NCBI GenBank assembly: GCA_021775515.1
Contig: JAJFHR010000184.1
Location: forward strand, 1 to 13,357
From: Hyphomicrobiales bacterium
GTDB lineage: Bacteria > Pseudomonadota > Alphaproteobacteria > Rhizobiales > JAJFHR01
Direction: 5' to 3'
DNA: 13,357 bases
Shown here: positions 1 to 7,235 of the stretch, piece by piece
Numbering within the stretch: the stretch's first letter is position 1
How the letters are laid out: each line of letters begins with the position of its first letter
Made by a program: the position numbers and the translations under genes
Notes under the pieces: model-generated
Seen by the model: only the letters and a program-made list of their open reading frames with translations
What the model was told of the DNA's origin: nothing
Database searches by the model: none

Positions 1-1205
1 TCATGCCCGATCTTTCAGACGACGAAATTGCAAAGTCCGATTTTGGCCAGTATACGGCTGACGATTTTTTCGATGATCTCTTCAGGGTGACCGAGTTTCG
101 CTGCGATGGAAATTTAGTCGAAGTCCTGGTTCACGAAAGCCATGCAACCATGGTCTGGATGCGCCAGCACGGCGTACGGTTTGTTCCCATGTATGGCCGT
201 CAGGCTTTCAAGGTTGATGGCAAGTTCAGATTTTGGGGCGGTCTCGCAGTGGAAGCCAACGGCGGCGGCCCCGGCCTGATCGAATCCTGGACAACAATTG
301 CGGCAAAGAACAATGTCGATATCCACTATTCAACCCGCGCCCGCAAATTGATCATGGAAGGCACCCGTGTAGTCGGTGTAGAGGCTACCTGCAAAGGCGA
401 GATTGTCGAATTTCGCGCCAAAGCAGTAATCCTCGCGGCAGGCGGATTTGAAGCTAATCCTGAAATGCGCGCACGCTACCTCGGCCCCAACTGGGAAGTC
501 GCCAAAGTCCGCGGCAGCCGCTTTAACACCGGTGATGGCATCAACATGGCCCTTAAAATCGGAGCAGCTCCTTATGGTAACTGGTCCGGGTGCCACGCGG
601 TCGGATGGGAACGAAATGCGCCTGAATTTGGCGATCTGGAAGTTGGCGATCTTTTTCAAAAACACTCATACCAATTTTCCATCATGATCAACGCCGAAGG
701 AAAACGTTTTGTCGACGAAGGTGCCGACTTCCGCAATTTGACCTATGCCAAATACGGCCGCGAGATTTTAAATCAACCCGGGCAATTCGCCTGGCAGGTG
801 TTTGACGCCAAAACCCATCATTTGTTGCGCGACGAATATTTCATCAAGCAAGCCACGGTGGCCAAAGCCGAGACCCTGGAAGAACTGGCGGGCAAACTTG
901 ACGGCGTCGAACCTCAGCAATTTTTAAAAACGGTAAACGCCTATAATGCTGCCGTGCGGCAAGATGTGAAATTTAACCCTACCGTCCTCGACGGCCGCTC
1001 AACCAGCGGCATTGAGCCGCCTAAATCTCACTGGGCCAATACCATCGATCAGCCGCCCTTCGAAGCCTATGCTGTTACCTGCGGCATAACCTTTACCTTC
1101 GGCGGCTTGTTTTACTTCAACTATCCTGGTGGCTCCGGCCTCATCGCAGGCGCAGTCTTCGGCCGCCAGGCAGGAGCCACCGCCAGTTCGGAATTAGTCG
1201 CCTAA
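1..1205 (+). CDS. tcuA: FAD-dependent tricarballylate dehydrogenase-like flavoprotein (TcuA family), 5'-truncated by window edge
   Basis: C-terminal part (400 visible residues) of an FAD_binding_2 family flavoprotein related to fumarate reductase/succinate dehydrogenase flavoproteins. TcuA oxidises tricarballylate to cis-aconitate in the cytosol. The reading frame is open to the left edge, so the ATG at base 3 is probably internal and the N-terminal GxGxxG dinucleotide-binding motif lies outside. Visible family signatures are AVILAAGGFEANPEMR (about residues 140-155), the RFNTGDGINMAL motif (about 172-183), YAVTCGITFTFGGL and LFYFNYPGGSGL near the C-terminus. Oddity: in family members, as I recall them, GITFTFGGL and LFYFNYPGGSGL are separated by about 30 residues ending in a GLYAAGE-type FAD-contacting motif. 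Here they are fused directly, without breaking the frame. The encoded enzyme may be inactive. Substrate is inferred only from family resemblance; no tcuB/tcuC or tcuR gene is visible. Confidence 0.8.
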   Translation, partial: MPDLSDDEIAKSDFGQYTADDFFDDLFRVTEFRCDGNLVEVLVHESHATMVWMRQHGVRFVPMYGRQAFKVDGKFRFWGGLAVEANGGGPGLIESWTTIAAKNNVDIHYSTRARKLIMEGTRVVGVEATCKGEIVEFRAKAVILAAGGFEANPEMRARYLGPNWEVAKVRGSRFNTGDGINMALKIGAAPYGNWSGCHAVGWERNAPEFGDLEVGDLFQKHSYQFSIMINAEGKRFVDEGADFRNLTYAKYGREILNQPGQFAWQVFDAKTHHLLRDEYFIKQATVAKAETLEELAGKLDGVEPQQFLKTVNAYNAAVRQDVKFNPTVLDGRSTSGIEPPKSHWANTIDQPPFEAYAVTCGITFTFGGLFYFNYPGGSGLIAGAVFGRQAGATASSELVA

Positions 1206-1231
1206 CCGAATTTGGCAACATTGCAGAACCC

Positions 1232-1252
1232 AAACCGGATCAGGCGGTTTTT
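1232..1252 (+). terminator. Possible rho-independent terminator after the TcuA-like gene
   Basis: A short inverted repeat, AAACCG (1232-1237) and CGGTTT (1245-1250) with a 7-base loop, is followed by a few more T residues, 27 bases after the stop codon. The stem is only 6 bp and half A/T, so it is a weak terminator at best. The rest of the gap to 1441 shows nothing I can assign. Confidence 0.35.
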
Positions 1253-1441
1253 GCATTATTGCCAAAATACATGAATTCCCTGTCCATCTGCGAGACTTCC
1301 GCTGCCGCCAGCGCCAGACTTGCGTTATCCAGCATCTTAAAACTCTTCTGGCTCTTGACTCATTCTTCGGCTGGCTGAAGCGTCGACAACGTGTAGGTGG
1401 TATAATCTACTGACAGGCAAAATTTTGAACTAATGGTTATT

Positions 1442-2452
1442 CTAGCGTGCGACCCCGTTGGCGTTATTGTACCGGCCCAACTCCTGGATAATTTGGGCGA
1501 GCAGTTCCGGATGTTCTGACGTTGTCAAATGCCCGCCAGGCAACACTTGGAAATCAAGCCCAAATTCCCCCAGTCGTTCCCTGGCCTTCACAATCTGGTT
1601 CGGCTCAAATTGATCACCCTCGCTGCCCACCACGTGAAATGAGACAGATTCGCGCGAAGCAAGAAACACGCGGCGCAAATCCCATCGATCAGCATTGGCC
1701 TTGTGCTCATCAACAAACCGCGCGCCTTTACTCATGAAGGCTGCACCATTGCGCCGGGTGATCGCATCGTAATATTCCCCGAGTTCTTCTAAAGTCACCT
1801 TGTACTCCTTTGACCACAGCACCTTGACCATCTCGTTGAAGGCAAACCTTGAGCGCTGCGCCACCCAAGTGCCCATTCGTCCCATAGGAGATTTGAGTAA
1901 TGGAGTAGTAAGCCATGGATGGGAGTGAGCGTCGGCAAACAAGCCACCGTTGATGATCAAGACTTTCTCAATCCTGGTGCGTGACTTGGAACCGCTGTCG
2001 TGTCGCTCCTGTTGACGGCTGAGAAGCTCAAGCACGACTAAGGACGAAAAATCGAACGTAACTACGAAAGTGGACTTAATCCCCTGTGCTTGCCACACGG
2101 CTTCCACAAGATCAGCACGCTCCATCGTGCTGTATGGGTAGTTAACCGGTTTGTCAGAATCACCCTGGCCAACGTATTCGACGAAGATCTTTGGCACGAG
2201 CCGGTCAGTGGCCAGCAATCCGTCGACTTTGGCCCAGCCGAACGAGCCGTCAGGAAAGCCGGGCAGAAATGTTGTCCAAACTACTCCCTCACCTGGGGGA
2301 TCGCCTCTCACGACCCGCTGGAAAATATTGACGACATCCTGTGAAACCGTCGTATCGCCCAGGCGCAAAATTTTCTTGGCCCGGTGATCATACGGAATTC
2401 TTTCGCCAAGAGCGAACCACTGTTGAGCAGTTGGGCCGGAATTCTCATTCAT
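1442..2452 (-). CDS. Alpha/beta hydrolase, MEST/haloalkane-dehalogenase-like with probable Asp nucleophile
   Basis: A 336-residue alpha/beta-hydrolase-fold protein, cytosolic (no signal peptide). The oxyanion-loop region is LPGFPDGSFGW (63-73) and the following strand/turn reads YVGQGDSDKP (93-102), like the GxGxSDKP motif of haloalkane dehalogenases and epoxide hydrolases. The nucleophile-elbow equivalent is VVTFDFSSLVVLELL, so D134 aligns with the Asp of the HDYGD motif of MEST-like hydrolases rather than a GxSxG serine. D280 (GSEGDQF) and H308 (LPGGHLTTSEHP) complete a plausible triad. The segment KVLIINGGLF (163-172) also matches the MEST-like pattern. The start ATG has an AGGGA about 10 bases upstream. 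It lies 70 bases downstream of the carbonic anhydrase on the same strand, so the two may be cotranscribed from the operator-controlled promoter. Substrate is unknown. Confidence 0.8.
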   Translation of the reverse strand: MNENSGPTAQQWFALGERIPYDHRAKKILRLGDTTVSQDVVNIFQRVVRGDPPGEGVVWTTFLPGFPDGSFGWAKVDGLLATDRLVPKIFVEYVGQGDSDKPVNYPYSTMERADLVEAVWQAQGIKSTFVVTFDFSSLVVLELLSRQQERHDSGSKSRTRIEKVLIINGGLFADAHSHPWLTTPLLKSPMGRMGTWVAQRSRFAFNEMVKVLWSKEYKVTLEELGEYYDAITRRNGAAFMSKGARFVDEHKANADRWDLRRVFLASRESVSFHVVGSEGDQFEPNQIVKARERLGEFGLDFQVLPGGHLTTSEHPELLAQIIQELGRYNNANGVAR

Positions 2453-2522
2453 TATTACTTTTCCCTGATTGTCCTTTTGGTGGGCGAGTACTTGTTAGAT
2501 GCTCTTTGGGCTTATCGCGGTC

Positions 2523-3056
2523 CTACGGCTCAAGTCTGGTCGGCGCTACAACCTCGCGAACATGGCCGGTCTTTACGTCATAGAGCAACCCGGAAACAAC
2601 GACGTATCCGGGCACTTCGGGCGCACTGCGCAGGCGTTCGACATCCTCCCGCAGGCTCAACTCAGGGTTGGTAATTGCCGACAACGACACATCCACGCCG
2701 CTTTGCTCCATGAGTTCACGCTGGAAATCCGGATCGGCAAAGCGTTGGGCACCGCATTGGGTGTGTTGTATGATGATAAATTCAAACGCGGGTGGTCCCT
2801 CGCCCCCCATCTTAGTGACCATGAACGCCAGTGCGGCGACCTCTTGCACTATCGCTGGCGTTACCCGTCCGCCATTATTACGCATGACAACGGCGTCGCC
2901 CAGTTCAAGGCCGAAGATGTGAGCCGGATCTACGCGCGCGTCAATACACGTAAGCAAAACCGTGCGCAATTTTGGCAGGATCGCCATATCAGCCGCAGCA
3001 AAATCACCGGCAAACTGGCGGTTACGATTGAGAAGAGTCGTTATTGTATTGGACAT
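2523..3056 (-). CDS. Beta-class carbonic anhydrase
   Basis: A 177-residue cytosolic zinc enzyme that interconverts CO2 and bicarbonate. Zinc ligands are visible as C37 and D39/R41 in LLTCIDARVDP and as H98 and C101 in QHTQCGA, the CxDxR...HxxC pattern of beta-carbonic anhydrases. The stretch ELGDAVVMRNNGGRVT (51-66) is the family's conserved GDA-x-x-x-RN-A/N-G-G segment. Length is that of short bacterial beta-CAs. The start is supported by an AGGAG Shine-Dalgarno (3064-3068) seven bases from the ATG. A perfect 22-bp palindrome sits 30-51 bases upstream of the start codon and would overlap the promoter. It is followed on the same strand by the alpha/beta hydrolase. Repression by the adjacent TetR protein is inferred from the shared palindrome. 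Short CAs of this kind may act on other small substrates; CO2 hydration is the family default. Confidence 0.9.
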   Translation of the reverse strand: MSNTITTLLNRNRQFAGDFAAADMAILPKLRTVLLTCIDARVDPAHIFGLELGDAVVMRNNGGRVTPAIVQEVAALAFMVTKMGGEGPPAFEFIIIQHTQCGAQRFADPDFQRELMEQSGVDVSLSAITNPELSLREDVERLRSAPEVPGYVVVSGLLYDVKTGHVREVVAPTRLEP

Positions 3057-3085
3057 GGGTGGTCTCCTGGTTGGGTGAAAATTAA

Positions 3086-3107
3086 TTACAGACTATATAG
3101 TCTGTAA
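3086..3107. promoter_or_regulatory. TetR operator O1, upstream of carbonic anhydrase
   Basis: Perfect 22-bp palindrome made of TTACAGACTAT and its exact reverse complement. Its core ACAGAC-TATATA-GTCTGT recurs upstream of tetR (3742-3759) with the same half-sites and the same 6-base spacer. It lies 30-51 bases upstream of the carbonic anhydrase ATG. A minus-strand TATAGT (3092-3097) inside the palindrome is a good -10 candidate, so a bound repressor would block RNA polymerase; no convincing -35 is seen. Confidence 0.8.
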
Positions 3108-3126
3108 TAGCTAAAAAATATATGCT

Positions 3127-3708
3127 TCAATCAAGCACTCTAAGCGCAATATCCAGATGAGCTTGAATTTCACGCTGTGAACAACCACTGCCGGCGAGCA
3201 TCAAGGCTGTGCGAAACTCTGTGATAAGATAGGTGGCCAAGGCCGAAATATCAGAAATTTCCTCAATCTGCCTCAGCTCGATTGCATTGGTCAGGCAACG
3301 CACCATGACTTCTTCTGTTTCTTGAAAGAAGTTTGAGACAAAGTCTCTAATCTCGGCATCCCTTAAGCCAAGTTCGACCCCGGTGTTTACAATCAAACAC
3401 CCACGTGGTGCGCCGTCCTGTGCCATAAATTTAACTGCTGTTTCAAAGAACTGGCAAATTTCAGGCAGCGAGGCACCAGGTTTACGTAAGGGATTTTGGA
3501 TATCCCGGTGGCGGTCAGATGCATATTGCAGAAGAACCTTCTTAAACAACTCACGTTTTGAGCCAAATGTCCCATAGATGCCATACTTAGCGACCCCTGA
3601 TTGCCGCACAACTTCATCGACCGATGACGCGAAATATCCCTTTTCCCAGAACAGCTCAATCGCTGTCTGCAAGACCTCATTGGGATCAAACTCTCTGGGT
3701 CGAGCCAT
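3127..3708 (-). CDS. TetR/AcrR family transcriptional regulator
   Basis: A 193-residue regulator. The N-terminal DNA-binding domain is clear: ARPREFDPNEVLQTAIELFW (2-21), then the helix-turn-helix around residues 29-48 with SSVDEVVRQSGVAKYGIYGTF and the usual GSKRELF that follows. Residues 70-193 form the helical ligand-binding/dimerisation region, with GCLIVNTGVELG resembling the C-terminal domain of many small-molecule-responsive TetR proteins. Two matching palindromes flank the gene: one over its own promoter and one between its 3' end and the carbonic anhydrase. That is the usual layout of a local repressor that autoregulates and controls its neighbours. The gene is transcribed towards the carbonic anhydrase, with 70 bases between its stop and that gene's start codon. 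The inducer cannot be read from the sequence. No strong Shine-Dalgarno is visible. Confidence 0.92.
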   Translation of the reverse strand: MARPREFDPNEVLQTAIELFWEKGYFASSVDEVVRQSGVAKYGIYGTFGSKRELFKKVLLQYASDRHRDIQNPLRKPGASLPEICQFFETAVKFMAQDGAPRGCLIVNTGVELGLRDAEIRDFVSNFFQETEEVMVRCLTNAIELRQIEEISDISALATYLITEFRTALMLAGSGCSQREIQAHLDIALRVLD

Positions 3709-3741
3709 GTTTTGACATTATCCATATCGTCTAGATATATA

Positions 3742-3759
3742 ACAGACTATGCCGTCTGT
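3742..3759. promoter_or_regulatory. TetR operator O2, upstream of tetR
   Basis: Inverted repeat ACAGAC-TATGCC-GTCTGT, identical in half-sites and spacing to the core of the palindrome at 3086-3107. It lies 34-51 bases upstream of the TetR start codon and overlaps the predicted -10 of that gene's promoter, which points to autorepression. Confidence 0.8.
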
Positions 3760-3774
3760 AACTAGTTAAGTCAA
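3746..3774 (-). promoter_or_regulatory. Predicted sigma-70-type promoter of tetR
   Basis: On the minus strand a -35 TTGACT (3769-3774) and a -10 CATAGT (3746-3751) are separated by exactly 17 bases. The -10 lies inside operator O2. The start site would fall near 3739, giving a leader of about 30 bases. The -10 is only a 4/6 match. Confidence 0.5.
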
Positions 3775-3934
3775 CACAAAAGCGAACGATTGCCGCAAAG
3801 GATCGAATGCTGCAAATTCTGATTTTTATGGCATGGCCACGATCGTCCGCCAGAACCACCTCCGGATCGCACCTGTCGGGATAATTGGGTATTCCTAGTC
3901 AATATCGCCAAAATGGCCGCTACAAAGCCACATC

Positions 3935-3960
3935 AAATAAGAGACAATGTGCCCTTATTT
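3935..3960 (-). terminator. Weak hairpin downstream of the RidA-like gene
   Basis: A perfect 7-bp inverted repeat, AAATAAG/CTTATTT with a 12-base loop, starts 22 bases after the RidA-like stop on the minus strand. The stem is AU-rich and the T-tract is short and interrupted, so terminator function is uncertain. The remainder of the gap, about 3775-3934, holds nothing I can assign. Confidence 0.3.
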
Positions 3961-3981
3961 ACCGGCAGGTTTTCTTTGCTA

Positions 3982-4368
3982 TCACTGTTTATTCTTAGCC
4001 GCGACCATCTCAATTTCAACCTCGGCCCCCAACGGCAGGGCGGCCACACCTATTGTCGTTCGGGCAGGATAGGGGTTGGCAAAATGAAGTTTATAAACTT
4101 CATTCATGGCGTCGAAATTCGCCATGTCCGTCAAAAAAACATTAACCTTGACCACATCATGAAAACTCATTCCGCCAGCTTCGAGCACGGCCGCCAGGTT
4201 TCGCAAACATTGTCTGGTCTGATCTCCGATATCACCGTCAGCCAGTTTTCCCGTCTCAGGCGAAATCGGTGTCTGGCCCGACAAAAACACATGATTCTCC
4301 GATATGATCGCGTGAGAGTATGGCCCAATAGCTGCAGCATCGGGCGCCGTGATAGATTTACGTATCAT
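3982..4368 (-). CDS. RidA (YjgF/YER057c/UK114) family protein
   Basis: A 128-residue cytosolic protein of the RidA family, usually trimeric, which hydrolyses reactive enamine/imine intermediates such as 2-aminoacrylate to keto acids and ammonia. Family features are IGPYSHA (14-20, with Y17), FLSGQTPISPETG (28-40), and YPARTTIGVAALPLGAEVEIE (100-120). R103 corresponds to the carboxylate-binding Arg105 of E. coli RidA and E118 to Glu120, so an active deaminase is plausible. Length is identical to E. coli RidA. The ATG overlaps the stop of the upstream VOC gene by 4 bases (ATGA at 4365-4368), implying translational coupling. Because the RidA superfamily has several subgroups with different substrates, the exact reaction is not certain. 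Confidence 0.9.
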   Translation of the reverse strand: MIRKSITAPDAAAIGPYSHAIISENHVFLSGQTPISPETGKLADGDIGDQTRQCLRNLAAVLEAGGMSFHDVVKVNVFLTDMANFDAMNEVYKLHFANPYPARTTIGVAALPLGAEVEIEMVAAKNKQ

Positions 4369-4751
4369 GAGTTTTCTTCAGCCTGTTTCAGCGAAAATTC
4401 CGGATTATAAATTAGTCCGATTGAATTGCCCCATGGATCGATAACAGTCGCAACCATAATTTCACCGCCGACATTGACCGGCGGGGTATCCTCTTTTGCT
4501 CCCAGGTCGACAAATCTGGCAAATTCCCCGGCAATATTTTCAACGCCCCAATAAGACACCACATTATCAGGTTTTTCGCCTGCCGGAGCCTCTTCCGGCA
4601 TCAAGCCAAGTTCGTAACCAGCCACATCGAAACCAACATAACCCGGTTGGTCAAAGTAAGGTTGGGTCTGGAACGCTTGCGCATACCAGTCTTTGGCTTT
4701 TTCGAGATCACCAACTTTGTAGATCGTCGTTCTCAGCCCCAGTATTTGCAT
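4365..4751 (-). CDS. VOC/glyoxalase-fold family protein
   Basis: A 128-residue vicinal-oxygen-chelate domain protein (glyoxalase/bleomycin resistance/dioxygenase superfamily), cytosolic. Two beta-alpha-beta-beta-beta modules are recognisable: TTIYKVGDLEKAKDWYAQAF (8-27) opens the first and GVENIAGEFARFVDLGA (69-85) the second, ending in the typical DPWGNSIGLIYNP (105-117). The usual metal ligands look altered: the first strand has Thr/Ile where many members have His, and the terminal GLIxNP has Tyr114 where Glu is common. It may therefore bind or act without the standard metal site. The start has a good Shine-Dalgarno (AGAGGA, 5 bases from the ATG). It is the first gene of a two-gene unit with the RidA-like gene, overlapping it by 4 bases. 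Substrate cannot be deduced. Confidence 0.85.
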   Translation of the reverse strand: MQILGLRTTIYKVGDLEKAKDWYAQAFQTQPYFDQPGYVGFDVAGYELGLMPEEAPAGEKPDNVVSYWGVENIAGEFARFVDLGAKEDTPPVNVGGEIMVATVIDPWGNSIGLIYNPEFSLKQAEENS

Positions 4752-4874
4752 CGCTTTCCTCTTGCCTCTGGATAATTTTTCAAAAAGAACAAAAACAGAA
4801 CCAAATTACAATGTCAATTGCTCATCATGCCTGTCGTGTTGATGCCCGGCATAGATCGGCGACAAGGATGGCGG

Positions 4875-7235
4875 TTAGTTGTTCTTCAGTGCCCAGACCC
4901 CATCCCAGTTTTTCTCAGGAGGTTTTTGAGCATAATAGGCACAACGATCAATATACAGTTTTGACACCATGTCGTTGGGACAATGGTCGATGAATTCCTT
5001 AAAACATCCACCGGCTTCAATCCACTCACGCTGCTGGTATAGTTTCATAGCCTGCTCGAAGACAGGTAAAGCTTTTAATAATTTTTCTTGCTGCCTCTCG
5101 GGATAATAGGCCAACGGTTCGTAAACCAAAATCGGTTTGCTCTTGCCCTTGACCCGCAATACGTCAATCTCACGCAAAACCTCATGTGATGCCAATTGTG
5201 ATGCAGTCGTTTCACTGACCAATATTGAGGTTCCGAAATATTTATTAGCGCTTTCCAACCGCGCCGCCAGGTTTACATGATCACCAATGACCGTGTAGTC
5301 CATACGTTTTTCAGAACCCACGTTTCCGGCCACCACTTCACCGGTGCTGATACCGATACCTATATCAATAGCCTCCAGGCCATCGCGATTTCTGCTTTTA
5401 TTGAGCTTGCGCAACGCCTGGAGCATTTCAATAGCAACCTTAACGGCGTTATTGGCATCTTGAGGGTCCGACAGCGGTGCGCCAAACACTGCCATGATGG
5501 CATCTCCGATATACTTGTCCAAAAGCCCTTTGTGACGAAGCACCACCTCCACCATTTCGGAGAAGTAGTTATTCAACATGTCCACGGTTTCACCTGGACC
5601 GAGGTTTTCCGTCATATTTGTGAAGCCCCGAATGTCGGAAAACAGCATGGTGGCCTCCTGCGCCGAGGCAATAAACGGCTGATCGGCACTGTTCAGAACT
5701 TTGTCCATGACTTCTTTTGCCAGATACCGGGCCATCGTAGTGCGGAAGCGTTTTTCGCTGGTAATATCTTCAATTTCCAACATAAAACCCATCGGCGTGC
5801 CATCAATGTCAGCCAAGGAAGCAACCGTAACATTGACCGCGATTATTTCACCATCAGCGCGCAAATAATCGGTGTCCGCGTGGTAATCAGTGCCGCCGGT
5901 TTTTGAAACAAAATCTAGACTTTCAGCAACCCACTTGTTGTGTTCAAAAAACACCTCAACCACGTTCCTGCCGACAAGATTTTCTTCCGTCAACCCGATG
6001 TTACGTGTTGCCGCCTCATTGACTTTGGCAATTTTGAAATCCTTATCGAGGGTGACAATTCCGTTGCTTAAAGATTTCAGCACCGCCTCATTGTAATTTT
6101 TCAATCGCCGCATATCCTGAAAAAGTGAAGCGTTTTCCAAGGCCACCGCTGCCTGGGCAGAAAAAGTGCGCAATCGTTTTTCATCCCGAGCCGTAAACGG
6201 ACCGCCGATTTTATTCAACACCTGCATCACGGCAATCGGTGCACCCTGCCTATCTATCATCGGCAGGCATAATATATTGCGGGTGTTAAATCCGGTCTCG
6301 CGGTCTACTTCCGGATTAAAGCGCGCATCGCTATGGGCATCGGTAATATTGAGTGTCTTGCAGGTTGAAAAGGCTTCACCGGCAATACCTCTGTTGCTTG
6401 GAATTCTAATTTCCCTGCGGTTCACGCCTTCAGCCACCCGCGACCACAGTTCATCTTTTTCGGCATCATAAATAAACAATGTGCTGCGTTCTGCCGAGAG
6501 CAGCTTGGTGGTTGCCGCCATAATTTTAGATAACAGCTCATCCAAATCAAGATTGCTCGAAATCGCACTGGTTACTTCCAGCAGAGTTGCTTCATCCTTG
6601 CGCGCACTTTCAAGCTTTTCAAACAGTTGGGCATGTTCAAGTGCAGCCGAGACCTGAGAGGTCATTGCCTCCAGCAATTGCGCATCCGTATCTGAAAAAT
6701 CTCCGCTCGCCTTGTTCAGCAACTGGGTAACACCGATAATGCGTCCATCCTTGTTTGTTAAAGGCGCGCACAGAATGTTGCGGGTGCGATAGTTGGTGCG
6801 CTCATCAACCTCGCGGTTAAAGCGTGGTTCGGAATAAGCATCGGAAATCAAGAGTGTTTCGCCGTTGGTAAAAACACAACCGGCAATTCCGGCATCTTGG
6901 GGGATGCGAATTTCGCTAACGTTGCCACCTTGAACCAATCGGGAAAACAACTCGTCTGTTTCATTATCATGGAGAAATAGGGTTGCCCGATCCGATTGCA
7001 GCACGTCTTTTATGACCTCGATTAGACGCGGCAACAGATGATCCAGCGACATCGACTGAGCCACGGTTTTATTAACTTCAATCAACACTGAAAATCTATG
7101 CAGAAGCCTGGCTGCTTTTTCTGCTAAATTTTTATTGTCTTGCTGCGACAAGGCACTGGCAATCTGGCGCACCTCGCCATCCTGCAGGGGTGATTTATAA
7201 ATTTTGCGGAAAAGCTCGTTTGATTCACCTGACAT
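4875..7235 (-). CDS. Class III adenylate cyclase, GAF-GAF-PAS-cyclase-TPR-like (CyaB1-type)
   Basis: A 786-residue cytosolic (no membrane segment) enzyme predicted to make cAMP from ATP. Domains in order: GAF-A about 63-205, GAF-B about 228-370, PAS about 383-493, catalytic domain about 523-665, helical TPR-like tail about 713-770. Catalytic features: metal-binding D534 (FSDIRGF) and D578 (YIGD), K574 and T648 at the adenine-selecting positions, and N655 and R659 (VNLAARLE), so all key residues are present and adenylate rather than guanylate cyclase is favoured. GAF-B holds a complete NKFDE motif (N341, K342, F347, D351, E352), the hallmark of cyclic-nucleotide-binding GAF domains; GAF-A has N, K, F and D but Ala185 in place of Glu. 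I chose the ATG at 7235 over an upstream TTG (7241) because a GAAAG lies 9 bases before the ATG but only 3 before the TTG. Anabaena CyaB1 has this layout and shows cAMP feedback through its GAF domains. Confidence 0.9.
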   Translation of the reverse strand: MSGESNELFRKIYKSPLQDGEVRQIASALSQQDNKNLAEKAARLLHRFSVLIEVNKTVAQSMSLDHLLPRLIEVIKDVLQSDRATLFLHDNETDELFSRLVQGGNVSEIRIPQDAGIAGCVFTNGETLLISDAYSEPRFNREVDERTNYRTRNILCAPLTNKDGRIIGVTQLLNKASGDFSDTDAQLLEAMTSQVSAALEHAQLFEKLESARKDEATLLEVTSAISSNLDLDELLSKIMAATTKLLSAERSTLFIYDAEKDELWSRVAEGVNRREIRIPSNRGIAGEAFSTCKTLNITDAHSDARFNPEVDRETGFNTRNILCLPMIDRQGAPIAVMQVLNKIGGPFTARDEKRLRTFSAQAAVALENASLFQDMRRLKNYNEAVLKSLSNGIVTLDKDFKIAKVNEAATRNIGLTEENLVGRNVVEVFFEHNKWVAESLDFVSKTGGTDYHADTDYLRADGEIIAVNVTVASLADIDGTPMGFMLEIEDITSEKRFRTTMARYLAKEVMDKVLNSADQPFIASAQEATMLFSDIRGFTNMTENLGPGETVDMLNNYFSEMVEVVLRHKGLLDKYIGDAIMAVFGAPLSDPQDANNAVKVAIEMLQALRKLNKSRNRDGLEAIDIGIGISTGEVVAGNVGSEKRMDYTVIGDHVNLAARLESANKYFGTSILVSETTASQLASHEVLREIDVLRVKGKSKPILVYEPLAYYPERQQEKLLKALPVFEQAMKLYQQREWIEAGGCFKEFIDHCPNDMVSKLYIDRCAYYAQKPPEKNWDGVWALKNN

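Noticed and set aside
3..5. ATG at base 3 as the true start of the TcuA-like gene
   Set aside because: The family has an N-terminal GxGxxG FAD-binding region before this point, and the frame is open to the window edge, so the gene begins upstream.
1401..1406. Perfect TATAAT on the plus strand near the hydrolase stop
   Set aside because: No -35 at a suitable distance and no plus-strand gene downstream.
2499..3107. Plus-strand open frame of about 200 codons opposite the carbonic anhydrase
   Set aside because: It is antisense to a gene with clear catalytic motifs, has no recognisable family features and runs across the operator region; it is a shadow frame.
3775..3934. Short plus-strand frame (about 25 codons) and possible transposase remnant upstream of tetR
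   Set aside because: The frame is too short, and a minus-strand reading that vaguely recalls a transposase end has stops and no usable motif; nothing can be supported.
4789..4817. Perfect TTGACA on the minus strand (4812-4817) as the promoter of the VOC-RidA unit
   Set aside because: The -10 at 17 bases is only TTTTGT; a promoter must exist in this gap but I cannot place it with confidence.
5277..5906. Plus-strand open frame of about 209 codons opposite the adenylate cyclase
   Set aside because: It lies wholly inside the conserved PAS/cyclase coding region on the other strand and has a His/Val-rich composition typical of antisense frames.
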